Shown in pieces: positions 42,369-51,162 of a stretch of 64,000 bases of DNA. The translations under genes were made by a program, and so were the position numbers. The notes below the pieces were generated by a model that ran no database searches, had not been told where the DNA came from, and was given only the letters and a program-made list of their open reading frames with translations. The stretch is from CAWFKW01 sp963816535 (GTDB taxonomy: Bacteria > Bacteroidota > Ignavibacteria > Tepidaquicellales > OLB5): positions 124,001 through 188,000 of the forward strand of contig CAWFKW010000008.1 in the NCBI GenBank assembly GCA_963816535.1. The letters run 5' to 3'. Position 1 is the stretch's first letter; every line of letters begins with the position of its first letter.

Positions 42369-43658
42369 ATGGAATTTAAGATAAATACAGTTGACCAGTG
42401 CAAGCAGGAAGTCGAGTTTGAGATTCCTTATGCAGATTTAGCCCCTCATTTTGAGAAAGCTTTCAGCAAATTTCAAAAAAAGGCGGTTGTTCCAGGTTTT
42501 CGTAAGGGGAAAGTCCCAATTTCTATGCTAAAACGACTTTATGGGGATGATATTGAAAAGGGCTCGCTCGAAGACGTAGCAAACGATGTATTCAGAGATT
42601 ACCTTGAAGAAAATAAAGTTCAGCCGCTGGGAGAAGGTTCGCTTACCGATATGGATTATGAACCTAAAATTCAGCTTAAGTTCAAAGTTAAATATGAGAT
42701 CAGGCCCGAATTTGAGTTGTCTGAATACAAGGGAATTGAAGTAACCAAGACAGTATACCCTGTTAACGATAAGCTTATTGACGACGAGATCAAGTATATG
42801 CAGGCAAAGAACAGCACATATGAAGAATCTGAAAAGGCTGAAGGCGATGAATATGTACTTACATTAAATATCCAAAAACTTGACGATACAGGTTTGCCGG
42901 TGATCGGCGATGTTGATAAAGGAGTTAAATTTTACCTGAATGATAACCAGCTTTCGCCGGAACTGAAAGCTCAGCTGATGGGTTTAGCTAAAGATGAAGA
43001 GCGCGTTATAACTATTGCCCACGAAAAACATTCGCACAAATATAAAGTTACGTGTTCAAAAGTTGAAAAGGTTATTCAACCCGAACTGAATGAAGAGTTT
43101 TTCAAAAAGGTCTACCACAATGACGACGTTAAAGACGTTGAAGATTTCAGGCAAAGGGTTGTTAAGGACCTGGAAAACATATATAAAAATGTGTCTGACC
43201 AGGAAGTAAGAAACAATATCGTAAATGAGTTAATTAAGGTTAATGACATCCCTGTTCCTGATACGCTTGTCGAGGGAATTCTCGATTCATATGTCGACGA
43301 AGTCAAAAACAAGAACCCGAAACGCGAATTGCCCCATGATTTTAACATGGAGGAGTTCAGAAAGACAAGAAGAGTCGACGCAGTGCTGCAGGTAAAATGG
43401 TACCTTGTTAGAGACAAAATAATTGATGCTGAGAAGATGGAAGTATCTGATGCAGAACTGGAGCCAATTATCGAAGCTGATTCTAAGAAGTACAATATCC
43501 CGGCTGATAAAATGAGGAATATTTATCTGAACAATCCGGACATAAAATACAGGCTGGTTGACGATAAATTAATGGACTTCCTTGTAGCTAATGCCAAAAT
43601 TAAAGAGATTGAGAAAGTGGAAGAAAAAGAGCCGGAACCGGAAACAGAAGAAAAATAA
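42369..43658 (+). CDS. tig: trigger factor (ribosome-associated chaperone)
   Basis: A ribosome-bound chaperone of about 429 residues. The ribosome-docking signature is PGFRKGKVPISMLKRLYG near residue 42, and it is followed by a PPIase-like middle region (about 145-240) and the long helical C-terminal arms. The C-terminus is Glu-rich (KEPEPETEEK). The open frame extends eight codons upstream to a TTG, but that would start inside the promoter-proximal leader; the ATG before EFKINTVDQCKQEVEF gives the standard N-terminus. clpP follows after 27 bases, the conserved tig-clpP order, though clpX does not follow. Confidence 0.93.
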   Translation: MEFKINTVDQCKQEVEFEIPYADLAPHFEKAFSKFQKKAVVPGFRKGKVPISMLKRLYGDDIEKGSLEDVANDVFRDYLEENKVQPLGEGSLTDMDYEPKIQLKFKVKYEIRPEFELSEYKGIEVTKTVYPVNDKLIDDEIKYMQAKNSTYEESEKAEGDEYVLTLNIQKLDDTGLPVIGDVDKGVKFYLNDNQLSPELKAQLMGLAKDEERVITIAHEKHSHKYKVTCSKVEKVIQPELNEEFFKKVYHNDDVKDVEDFRQRVVKDLENIYKNVSDQEVRNNIVNELIKVNDIPVPDTLVEGILDSYVDEVKNKNPKRELPHDFNMEEFRKTRRVDAVLQVKWYLVRDKIIDAEKMEVSDAELEPIIEADSKKYNIPADKMRNIYLNNPDIKYRLVDDKLMDFLVANAKIKEIEKVEEKEPEPETEEK

Positions 43659-43685
43659 GATTTTAACAAATTTAATAATAAAATA

Positions 43686-44345
43686 ATGGATTACAAACAA
43701 ATTATTTCAGGCAACAAGGCAGAGATAGAAAGAGGGTTAAACACAGCCGCTCAGCTTGTGCCAATGGTTGTTGAACAAACATCACGGGGCGAGCGCGGAA
43801 TGGATATCTATTCCCGTTTGCTCAGAGAAAGAATTGTTTTTCTTGGATTCCCTATTGACGACCATGTTGCAAGCCTTATTGTCGCGCAATTGCTGTTCCT
43901 GGAGTCGGAAGATGCTGATAAAGATATTATGCTTTATGTAAATTCACCCGGCGGAAGCGTTTCTGCTGGTTTAGCTGTTTATGACACAATGCAGTATGTA
44001 AAACCTGATGTGGCCACAATTACAATCGGCATGGCGGCTTCTATGGGCGCTATACTGCTTGCAGGCGGGCACGCAGGCAAAAGAACGGCCCTACCCCATT
44101 CTAAGATCATGATTCACCAGCCATTGGGCGGCACGCAGGGCCAGGCAACCGATATTGAGATATATACAAAGGAAATGCTTAGAACGCGCGATGCATTGTA
44201 CAATATTCTTGCCACACATACCGGCAAATCATATGATGAAATCCGCAAAGATTCCGACAGGGATAACTTTATGACTGCTGATGAAGCTAAAGCGTATGGT
44301 TTGATTGATAATATACTTGTTAAGAGAATTGTAGATAAGAAGTAA
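43686..44345 (+). CDS. clpP: ATP-dependent Clp protease proteolytic subunit
   Basis: A serine peptidase of 219 residues that forms the barrel of Clp proteases. It shows YVNSPGGSVSAGLAVYD, the nucleophile Ser in GMAASMGAILLAGG, the catalytic His in ALPHSKIMIHQPLGG, and the Asp in the C-terminal RDNFMTADEAKAYGLID segment. All are intact. It follows trigger factor on the same transcript. A terminator lies between it and a convergent T9SS cargo gene. Confidence 0.97.
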   Translation: MDYKQIISGNKAEIERGLNTAAQLVPMVVEQTSRGERGMDIYSRLLRERIVFLGFPIDDHVASLIVAQLLFLESEDADKDIMLYVNSPGGSVSAGLAVYDTMQYVKPDVATITIGMAASMGAILLAGGHAGKRTALPHSKIMIHQPLGGTQGQATDIEIYTKEMLRTRDALYNILATHTGKSYDEIRKDSDRDNFMTADEAKAYGLIDNILVKRIVDKK

Positions 44346-44367
44346 AATAAAGGTTAAAAGACCAAAA

Positions 44368-44399
44368 AGGCTGTCCCAAAAGCATATTTGAGACAGCCT
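44368..44399. terminator. terminator between clpP and a convergent gene
   Basis: AGGCTGTC pairs with GACAGCCT around a 16-base loop that holds a further AAA/TTT pairing. T-rich sequence follows on the plus strand and A-rich sequence precedes it, so it could serve both directions. Confidence 0.7.
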
Positions 44400-44412
44400 A
44401 TCATTTTGTTAT

Positions 44413-47073
44413 TTACTTTATTATCACCATCTTTTTGCTTTCAATATAATCACCAGCTTTTATCTGGTAGAAATAAACACCGCTTGCGTAATTAGTCGCA
44501 TTCCATGCAACCTGAAATGAACCTGCCAGTTTCATTTCATTGTTCAGTAATGTAGCTACAACTCTGCCCGTTATATCGTAAATCTTAATCGCAACGCTGA
44601 CATCTTTCGGCAAGTCATATTTTATTGTCGTCGATGGATTAAACGGATTTGGATAATTCTGATAAAGCTTGAATACATGCGGAACATTGTCTCCTGATTT
44701 GCTCGAATTTGAAAGGCCGTTTCTGCCCATCAAGGCGGCGAAATCATCCGCCACCTTTTTGTGCAGCTCTTTTTTGTTTGATGGATTGAATTTGAATAAT
44801 CTGTTTGAAATTTTCGCGTTAATTTCTTTCACCGGTTTTCTAACCCTTTCCATTTTTATATTCCCTTTGGAACTCAGTAGTTTTTTAGTTTGCCTGTCAA
44901 AGATCTCCTTTGCGATCTTGTGTGCAGGTTTTTTCAGGAGCTGTTTTTGGTATTTAATTATAGTTGACTGGTCATTTTCCGACCCTCCCGCTCCATTCAT
45001 CAATACTACTACTGCCGACCTATCCCATGATGCGAAAAGGCGCTGCAATGAGTCAGGACTGTTGTACATTATGTTTTCATATCCCGCGATTGCTTCCTGG
45101 TAGTTCTGGGTTTTCGTAAGGCACATTAAGTATCCCTCATATGCTTTTACAACAAAATCCGTATTATCCTGATGCTGTTCCATTTTGGATTCTACGTAGG
45201 TTTTAAGAGCGGAAAATAATGCAGTTCTTTGATTCTGGTTGTTTGTTGAATCAAGATACTGGTAATTCAAATAGAGCCTATCCAGTGCAGGCAATAAGTA
45301 AATACTTGAATCGTAGGTGTTTATCAGGTTCGTAAGAGAATTGATAGCGCCTGTATAATTACCCGAAGTAGTATTTTGCATTGACTGCGAATATTGTGCC
45401 CCTCCGGGTAATATTCCATTACCCTGATAATTTGATGTTATCAATAAGCTGTCAAAGATTCCGTCGCTTCTGTCGCTTATCTGATAATTTATAAAGGATA
45501 GATTATTAGTCCCGCAGGTTGGATATGTGTCTGTATAATTTACCGCAATGTTCATTTTGCTTTGGTCGTCTACAATGTTAAACGAAGGCGTGGACGGATT
45601 CCATACGTTTTCATTTGCATAATATGAATTTCCCGTCGGATCAAAGTTAACGATTCCTTCAATATTATATTGCGGCCCGTTACCATTAGCCAAAGTGAAA
45701 CAATTCTGTCCCAGATCAACAACAGCGCTAGCGCCATCCTCAAAATACACATTGCCATAAACACTTGTCGTTACGGTATTCATGCCGCCATACCAATCCA
45801 GGTAACCGCTTCCATCCAATACCGGGGCCATTTGAAGCGTTGATGAACTACCGGAATATAAAGTTGAACCTGCATTGGACAGCAACGGCTGGTTATTCAG
45901 TACATTTAAACTGCTTTGATTTATATAAACAGCGTACTTGAACGAGGAATTTGAGAAAGTATTATACTTGAAAGACCCGGATACTTTCCTTGCCCAAAGA
46001 CCTATGCAGTTATTATTTTCAACGCCTGTAAAACTATTGTACGCTATAAAGAACGGGGTCAGGTCTGAAGCCATGCAATTCAGAACTAATTGCTCTGCGC
46101 CACAGCTGAACTGGTTATTTGTGATATTTAAGAAGGAATTATCATTCGGCATCCCCATGTTGTCTTCGTTTTCAAACCAAATACCGATATTTTGAGTTGC
46201 TCCCTGCATGTTGAAAATATTTCCGTCTATTGTTGCATTCTGAACATCCTGAGCAAATATGCCATAATTGATCTGGTTCGCGTCTGTTGAAACGGTGAAT
46301 GTATTCCCTTTTATAAGTTCCTTATTAGAGCTTGCTCCGCCGGTATCGCAAATGTTTAACGCTGTAATAGCGTGGCTAAATGTACAGTTGGTGATTGTAT
46401 CGCCGCCCGTACTTTGTAAATAGATTCCTTCCCATGTAGTATTTTGGGAATCTATCGAAGTAAAGCTTACGTTTGAAGCAACAAGTCTTGCGCCGTTGCG
46501 AACAATAATATTTGAGTTATGCCCAAATTGTATCGAAGATGTTGGCGCCATTTCCAAATTTGTATTTGAGCCCTCAAATACGATCGAAGAACTATCAGGA
46601 ATTTCCCAAACAGCGCCGCTATCGAGCTTTACTTTTGTGCTATCACTTATTAAACTTGTTCCACCCGGAAAATTGCAAAAGAGAACTCTGTGTTCAAAAT
46701 TTAGACTACCAGGACCTGAAATTAAAGCTCCTTCGTTACAAAAGACGCTTCCGTTTTCCATTCTTAAAATACAATTTTGGCCCAAGTATAAATTGCTATG
46801 ATATTTTAAGTTCAGCCAGCCCTTGTTCTCGAATATCATTTGAGAACCCCCGTTTGTATTGTTGTAGTTAAGTCTAAGAAAACCACCATTTAGGACTCTG
46901 ACGATTGTGTACCATGTGGGATAATTCACAGATTCTTCATCGTATTTAACCGTAAATATCCGGCCACCGTTAATTGTCATTGTCGAGCCAGTTGAAATAA
47001 TTATTTTGTTAGGTGCATCAAGTATTTCGTTTTTGTGTGTTGTTAAAAGTTCTAGTTTCAACATTTTTATCAA
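44413..47073 (-). CDS. T9SS cargo beta-helix protein, 3' part of a frame-split gene
   Basis: An 886-codon frame. Residues about 25-480 are Asn/Gly-rich parallel beta-helix repeats, followed by a helical TPR-like stretch, a Lys-rich linker (about 710-800) and a T9SS sorting domain beginning NYPNPFNPSTTIKYDLP and ending KKMVIIK. The architecture parallels the C-terminal two thirds of 6687-10211. It has no signal peptide and its apparent TTG start lies inside the upstream frame, whose gene has a signal peptide but no sorting domain. Removing one A from the five-A run at 47030-47034 (minus strand) joins them in one frame. Base composition is AT-rich compared with clpP. Confidence 0.8.
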   Translation of the reverse strand: MIKMLKLELLTTHKNEILDAPNKIIISTGSTMTINGGRIFTVKYDEESVNYPTWYTIVRVLNGGFLRLNYNNTNGGSQMIFENKGWLNLKYHSNLYLGQNCILRMENGSVFCNEGALISGPGSLNFEHRVLFCNFPGGTSLISDSTKVKLDSGAVWEIPDSSSIVFEGSNTNLEMAPTSSIQFGHNSNIIVRNGARLVASNVSFTSIDSQNTTWEGIYLQSTGGDTITNCTFSHAITALNICDTGGASSNKELIKGNTFTVSTDANQINYGIFAQDVQNATIDGNIFNMQGATQNIGIWFENEDNMGMPNDNSFLNITNNQFSCGAEQLVLNCMASDLTPFFIAYNSFTGVENNNCIGLWARKVSGSFKYNTFSNSSFKYAVYINQSSLNVLNNQPLLSNAGSTLYSGSSSTLQMAPVLDGSGYLDWYGGMNTVTTSVYGNVYFEDGASAVVDLGQNCFTLANGNGPQYNIEGIVNFDPTGNSYYANENVWNPSTPSFNIVDDQSKMNIAVNYTDTYPTCGTNNLSFINYQISDRSDGIFDSLLITSNYQGNGILPGGAQYSQSMQNTTSGNYTGAINSLTNLINTYDSSIYLLPALDRLYLNYQYLDSTNNQNQRTALFSALKTYVESKMEQHQDNTDFVVKAYEGYLMCLTKTQNYQEAIAGYENIMYNSPDSLQRLFASWDRSAVVVLMNGAGGSENDQSTIIKYQKQLLKKPAHKIAKEIFDRQTKKLLSSKGNIKMERVRKPVKEINAKISNRLFKFNPSNKKELHKKVADDFAALMGRNGLSNSSKSGDNVPHVFKLYQNYPNPFNPSTTIKYDLPKDVSVAIKIYDITGRVVATLLNNEMKLAGSFQVAWNATNYASGVYFYQIKAGDYIESKKMVIIK

Positions 47074-47806
47074 TTGTCAAATTGAGCGTTAGTAGTCCAG
47101 TACGATTAGTAACTATTTCCCAATCTTGATTTTCATCTCCGCAATCCCATCTAAAATCCTGCGGCATAATTGAATAGTTATTATTATGTGAATTATCATA
47201 GACAAAATTTCCTAAGGTTTTTCCACTTTCAGTAGGATATGAACAATGGTTCCAACATTGAAGTGTTTTGTTTACATCTGCAATATTAATTTCTTGAGAA
47301 CTGCAATTTGCCCACCTATACGTTATTCTTGGTCCGTTTCCACCAATTCCATTTTGATCATCTCGAAAAGTCAATGTGAGATCATGAATTATTCCAGCAT
47401 CAAATTCTATTGTGCAAGTATCAAAGCCACCTGTTGAATTATTATCGCCACCTTGGCTAGCAATCCAACTGAATTCCATTTTGTAAATTCCTTTTCCAAA
47501 TGCTGCTACACCAGCCGGAGAACTTGAGCCTTCAAAATTAAGTCCAACCTGTCCACCCGGAGGAACTGAAAAATGATTTCCACCAGTACCTGCTCCATTT
47601 ATGAAATGAAAATTAGCAGATGGGAAAAAGGCATGCAAATTATATTCCAAAGCTCCATTAAATACCATACTCACTGGATATGCAACAAATGTCATAGTTC
47701 TAGTAGTTGATTGATTATCTACGAATAGATCTATTATCTCCAAGTCTTGTGAAAATAATTGTAATACATTAAAAACAAACAGAAATATAAATATTATTGT
47801 TTTCAT
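47018..47806 (-). CDS. exported protein of unknown function, 5' part of a frame-split gene
   Basis: A 262-codon frame with an ATG start and a signal peptide (KTIIFIFLFVFNVLQLFSQ). The mature part is rich in Asn, Gly and Thr, with a Gly/Pro-rich loop (FSVPPGGQVGLNFEG) and several Cys; I recognise no family. It overlaps the next frame by 56 bases. It looks like the N-terminal domain of a single exported protein of about 1140 residues whose rest is 44413-47073. A real two-gene arrangement remains possible but would leave the second product without a signal peptide. Confidence 0.6.
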   Translation of the reverse strand: MKTIIFIFLFVFNVLQLFSQDLEIIDLFVDNQSTTRTMTFVAYPVSMVFNGALEYNLHAFFPSANFHFINGAGTGGNHFSVPPGGQVGLNFEGSSSPAGVAAFGKGIYKMEFSWIASQGGDNNSTGGFDTCTIEFDAGIIHDLTLTFRDDQNGIGGNGPRITYRWANCSSQEINIADVNKTLQCWNHCSYPTESGKTLGNFVYDNSHNNNYSIMPQDFRWDCGDENQDWEIVTNRTGLLTLNLTIDKNVETRTFNNTQKRNT

Positions 47807-47820
47807 AATTGTAAGATTAA

Positions 47821-49299
47821 TTAGTGTATTAATATTGATTTATTGTAAAGAGAAAGATTTTCATTTACCAGAAGTCTTATGAAATATACTCCACTTGGTA
47901 ATAAGTCCGCATCCCAGACTATTTTGTAACTTCCTACGTTAAGATTTTGATTTATGAGTTGAGTAATTTTTCTGCCTTGGACATCATAAATGATCAGTTC
48001 GACTTTTGATGTTTGCAGAATATCAAATTTTATTGAAGTTGTAGGGTTAAATGGGTTTGGATAATTAGGATAAAGTCTCAAAAATTTCGGTATATTATTG
48101 GAATGATTAGTAATGCTGATAGGTGGCGAATTTAACAAGCTGTCAGTCCTAACAATATAAACATCATCATTTTGTTCGTAATTATTTTCTGCTCCTCCAG
48201 TAAATAAATAATCTCCATTACTTACTGATAGCATTGCCTGAAAATGCGAACCGTAAGTCGAATAATATTTCTTTTCAACGAGAACATTACCAACTGAATC
48301 TGCAATTAATATTATCGGATTGGGGTAAAAACCAATACTTGAATCCCGTAATAATGAAATAATATATTTGTTAGGATTTACAGAAAGAATTTTCGGAATT
48401 TGTTCGTTTCTAGTTGTAGGAAACAATTTAGTAAAAAGTAGGTCTCCTTTAATGCTAATTCTTGCAAAAAAGACATTTAATGGATTATTATAGCCGGTTT
48501 GGCCGGCGACTAAATAACAGTTATTTGATTTCGTAAGTGAATAGAAACTTGTTGAGCCTTCAAGTCTAAAATTTTTTTCCCAAATTTGATTTCCTGAACT
48601 GTCAATTTTTGTAAGCAATCCGCTAGTCGTGTCGTAAAAAGAATTCTGATTCCAACCGCTAATTATATATCCTCCATCATACGCAAGTTGCATGTCATTA
48701 AATACTTTTATCTCTCCAGAAGGATAAGTTCTTTGCCATTGGATGTTACCTTTCGAATCAACTTTGCCAACATATCCATCAAAGTGTACGTTTGTCGCGG
48801 TACCGCAAAAGATATAACCACCATCTATAGTTTTCTTAATGTCATAACATTGGATATTTGATCCGCCGTAATTTTTTTGCCAAACTACTTCTCCACTTGT
48901 ATTTAGCTTTATGGTGAAAGCCTGATACCAAAATCCAGTTAATACACATCCGCCGTCACCTGATTCAACAATAGCATTGGCACTTGGTCCTCCATGCAAA
49001 CTGTCTCCAAGCAATCTTGTCCAAATTGTATCCCCATATGCGTTTATTTTAAGGACCCATATAAACCGGTATCCCGAGGGTTGAGCTATTGAGACTCCGC
49101 ATACATAGAAATTACTATTGTCAGCGTTGCATGATTTATTTCCGGCATCATCCCAATGTGTTGGCCCATCGTATGTCCTCTGCCAAGTTATAGACTGAGA
49201 GAAACATTTTTCAATTAATAATGGGCAATTTGCAGCCAAAAGCATACAGAATGCTAAGAAAGTGAAGAATATGGGAGATGCTGTAAAAGTACTTTTCAT
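47821..49299 (-). CDS. T9SS cargo with delta-60/SBBP-like propeller repeats
   Basis: A 492-residue exported protein. After a signal peptide (about 1-35) there are about six repeats in which a hydrophobic strand is followed by a K-I/L/V-x-x-x-G-(D/E/N)-x-x-W/F turn and an aromatic pair (GDTIWTRLL, GEVVWQKNY, GNIQWQRTY, GNQIWEKNF, GDLLFTKLF). Together with GGYIISGW/GGCVLTGF segments they suggest a beta-propeller. The C-terminus is a T9SS sorting domain (NYPNPFNPTTSIKFDIL ... NKSILIH), more divergent than the others in the window. It starts with ATG and is followed after 14 bases by the frame-split gene on the same strand. Confidence 0.82.
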   Translation of the reverse strand: MKSTFTASPIFFTFLAFCMLLAANCPLLIEKCFSQSITWQRTYDGPTHWDDAGNKSCNADNSNFYVCGVSIAQPSGYRFIWVLKINAYGDTIWTRLLGDSLHGGPSANAIVESGDGGCVLTGFWYQAFTIKLNTSGEVVWQKNYGGSNIQCYDIKKTIDGGYIFCGTATNVHFDGYVGKVDSKGNIQWQRTYPSGEIKVFNDMQLAYDGGYIISGWNQNSFYDTTSGLLTKIDSSGNQIWEKNFRLEGSTSFYSLTKSNNCYLVAGQTGYNNPLNVFFARISIKGDLLFTKLFPTTRNEQIPKILSVNPNKYIISLLRDSSIGFYPNPIILIADSVGNVLVEKKYYSTYGSHFQAMLSVSNGDYLFTGGAENNYEQNDDVYIVRTDSLLNSPPISITNHSNNIPKFLRLYPNYPNPFNPTTSIKFDILQTSKVELIIYDVQGRKITQLINQNLNVGSYKIVWDADLLPSGVYFIRLLVNENLSLYNKSILIH

Positions 49300-49532
49300 G
49301 TTTTTTGTACTATGTTGAGAAAAACTTAACCCAACAAACTGGAAAGAGCAAGTAATTTATTTATCTATAATTATTTTTTAAAGAGCTTCCGATGGTCAAT
49401 ACAAACATAATATACACACAAGGGCATTTCCTATGACTTCTGACATAATGAATCATGATAATTGTCAAGGTTTTTGGATTTACTTATTAACATTATACCA
49501 TCCAAAACAAATTAACGGCATAAAGTAAAACA

Positions 49533-49567
49533 AAAAGGGCTTAAATCTTGAAGATTAGTGCCTTTTT
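49533..49567 (-). terminator. intrinsic terminator of the dnaN-to-anti-sigma unit
   Basis: Read on the minus strand, AAAAAAGGC and CTAATCTT pair with AAGATT and GCCCTTTTTG, followed by TTTTAC. It lies about 60 bases past the anti-sigma stop. A T-run also follows on the plus strand, so the structure is symmetric. Confidence 0.7.
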
Positions 49568-49574
49568 TATTTAC

Positions 49575-49611
49575 GATTCCCAAACTGGTCCGCCACGTCG
49601 GATTGGGAATC
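49575..49611. repeat. REP-like palindrome
   Basis: GATTCCCAA and TTGGGAATC enclose TCCG/CGGA. It shares its layout with the nested palindrome at 6645-6676. Confidence 0.55.
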
Positions 49612-49627
49612 AGAACTTTTTTTCTAT

Positions 49628-50506
49628 TTATTTTTTATCGGTGTCCTTCAAATCGCTGCTATCCACAGGTTCTTTCTTTGTCTTAAGCGAATCCCTTTTC
49701 GATCTTTTTGTAGCTACTCTTTCATGAGAGGTCTTTCCGGTGCTCAGAGAATCTTCAGATAGTTTCACGCTGGGATTTATAGTTTGGTTTTCTATTGAGC
49801 CGTCTAACTTTTGTTCAACATCTTTCTCATCAGCGTTAGTATCGTCTTTGTTTTCCCGTAAATAATTAGATGGCGCTTCTTTGCTGTTCTTAAAACCCTT
49901 TAGATCCTCTCCTGACTTATCATCGCCTTTCTTCATTATGCCGCGGTCAATGGATTTCTCCATTTCCTGTTTCTGCTCCTGCGTAGCTTTATCCAGTCTA
50001 ATACTTGGGGCTTCCTCTGTTTTTGGCGCAACAGTTCTGAAATCTGAAGAGGGCTCTGTCGGCTTAGGCGTTGTTACTGATTCAGAAGTCAAACCCCCCG
50101 TCTTTTCATCAGATTCAAGAGACGCAATCTCATTCTTCGGATATTCCTTATCCTTTTTTTCATAAATTACAAACTCGCCCTGCTTTTGATAAGGAGCGGA
50201 TGTGAACGTATTCTGTTCGCCTGCAGAATTTTTCGATTTGGCAAAGTATCCGAAATAAACAACTATTGCAACAAGCAAAACGACGGTCAAACCCATAGCG
50301 GGTATGAAAGCCGGCCGGAATAATCCATCTAACCAGCCGAATAGCTTCCTTTCCTTTACAGGCACCCTTGCCGGTTTGAATTTATTCTGTTCCTCTTCCC
50401 TTATGCGCGCGAACAGCTTCTGGTCAAAATTGCCCCGTGCATTTATTTTATTAAGGCCTTTCAGCCTTTTTCTGAGAGAGTCGTATTTATTGTCTTCATC
50501 AGACAT
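49628..50506 (-). CDS. membrane-anchored anti-sigma candidate
   Basis: A 292-residue protein encoded 4 bases after the ECF sigma gene. It has a charged cytoplasmic N-terminus (about 1-65, with FDQKLFARIREEE), a single membrane segment at about 69-91 and a long, charged, Ser/Thr/Lys-rich extracytoplasmic part with no cysteine. Position and topology fit an anti-sigma factor. The zinc-type His-x3-Cys-x2-Cys motif of the common ZAS family is absent, so it would be a non-zinc type, and its function is inference from context. It is the last gene before the terminator. Confidence 0.6.
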   Translation of the reverse strand: MSDEDNKYDSLRKRLKGLNKINARGNFDQKLFARIREEEQNKFKPARVPVKERKLFGWLDGLFRPAFIPAMGLTVVLLVAIVVYFGYFAKSKNSAGEQNTFTSAPYQKQGEFVIYEKKDKEYPKNEIASLESDEKTGGLTSESVTTPKPTEPSSDFRTVAPKTEEAPSIRLDKATQEQKQEMEKSIDRGIMKKGDDKSGEDLKGFKNSKEAPSNYLRENKDDTNADEKDVEQKLDGSIENQTINPSVKLSEDSLSTGKTSHERVATKRSKRDSLKTKKEPVDSSDLKDTDKK

Positions 50507-50510
50507 TGTC

Positions 50511-51107
50511 TTATTCCTTATAAATATCTTTTAGTAATTTTTGCAGCTTCTCGCGTCCCCTGTTTATCCTCGACTTTACCGTGCCCATAGGCAGCCCCGT
50601 CATATCGCAAATTTCCTCATACGAAAAATCTTCAACATCCCTTAAAATTACCAGCTTCCTGTATTCTTCTTTAATAGAACTCAGCGCCTTTTGAATATAT
50701 TTATCCTGTATCACCCGTTCCGCATCCGTATCCGGCAAAATAGCTTCATCCGGAATATCAAAATCTTTGTCTTCGTCATCGTACGCATCGCTTAGCGAGA
50801 ATACTTTATATTTGCTTTTCTTTATAGCTTTGGTCTTCGCTAAGTTAATTGCTATCGTATATATCCATGTCGAAAACTTAGCTATCTCTTTGTACAAATG
50901 CTTAGAAACGTAAACCTTAACCAGCGTATCCTGCGCAATATCCTCCGAGTCATCGTAATTCCCAACATACCTGTAAACAAAATTAACCAGGCGGTTTTTG
51001 TACCTGTTAACTATCTCACTATATGCTTCAGCGTTTCCAGCCTGGAAGCTGAAGATCAACTCTTCGTCGGTTAATTTTGCCGTTTCTATTCCTTCTTTCG
51101 AAGGCAT
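50511..51107 (-). CDS. ECF-type RNA polymerase sigma factor
   Basis: A 198-residue sigma-70 family member with only regions 2 and 4. Region 2 is ELIFSFQAGNAEAYSEIVNR through DSEDIAQDTLVKVY and FSTWIYTIAINLAK. Region 4 is IKEEYRKLVILRDVEDFSYE with the helix-turn-helix EICDMTGLPMGTVKSRINRG. An acidic linker (about 105-135) joins them. It is followed by a membrane protein gene likely to encode its regulator. It may direct an envelope or export stress response, by analogy only. Confidence 0.93.
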   Translation of the reverse strand: MPSKEGIETAKLTDEELIFSFQAGNAEAYSEIVNRYKNRLVNFVYRYVGNYDDSEDIAQDTLVKVYVSKHLYKEIAKFSTWIYTIAINLAKTKAIKKSKYKVFSLSDAYDDEDKDFDIPDEAILPDTDAERVIQDKYIQKALSSIKEEYRKLVILRDVEDFSYEEICDMTGLPMGTVKSRINRGREKLQKLLKDIYKE

Positions 51108-51162
51108 ATCAGAGTCCTATTAATTTAACTGAAATGTTCTTAAAATGTTCCCTTTTTAGGGG

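Larger units (their letters stand above)
49300..49627. other. intergenic region with terminator and repeat
   Basis: AT-rich sequence between two minus-strand genes. It holds the intrinsic terminator of the upstream sigma/anti-sigma unit (49533-49567), a REP-like palindrome (49575-49611) and, at its left end, the promoter region of the T9SS cargo gene, in which I see no clear consensus element. No RNA gene was recognised. Confidence 0.5.

Noticed and set aside
42131..42403. A 90-codon minus-strand frame across the anmK/tig gap
   Set aside because: It crosses a palindrome, the tig promoter and the tig start; no recognisable protein.
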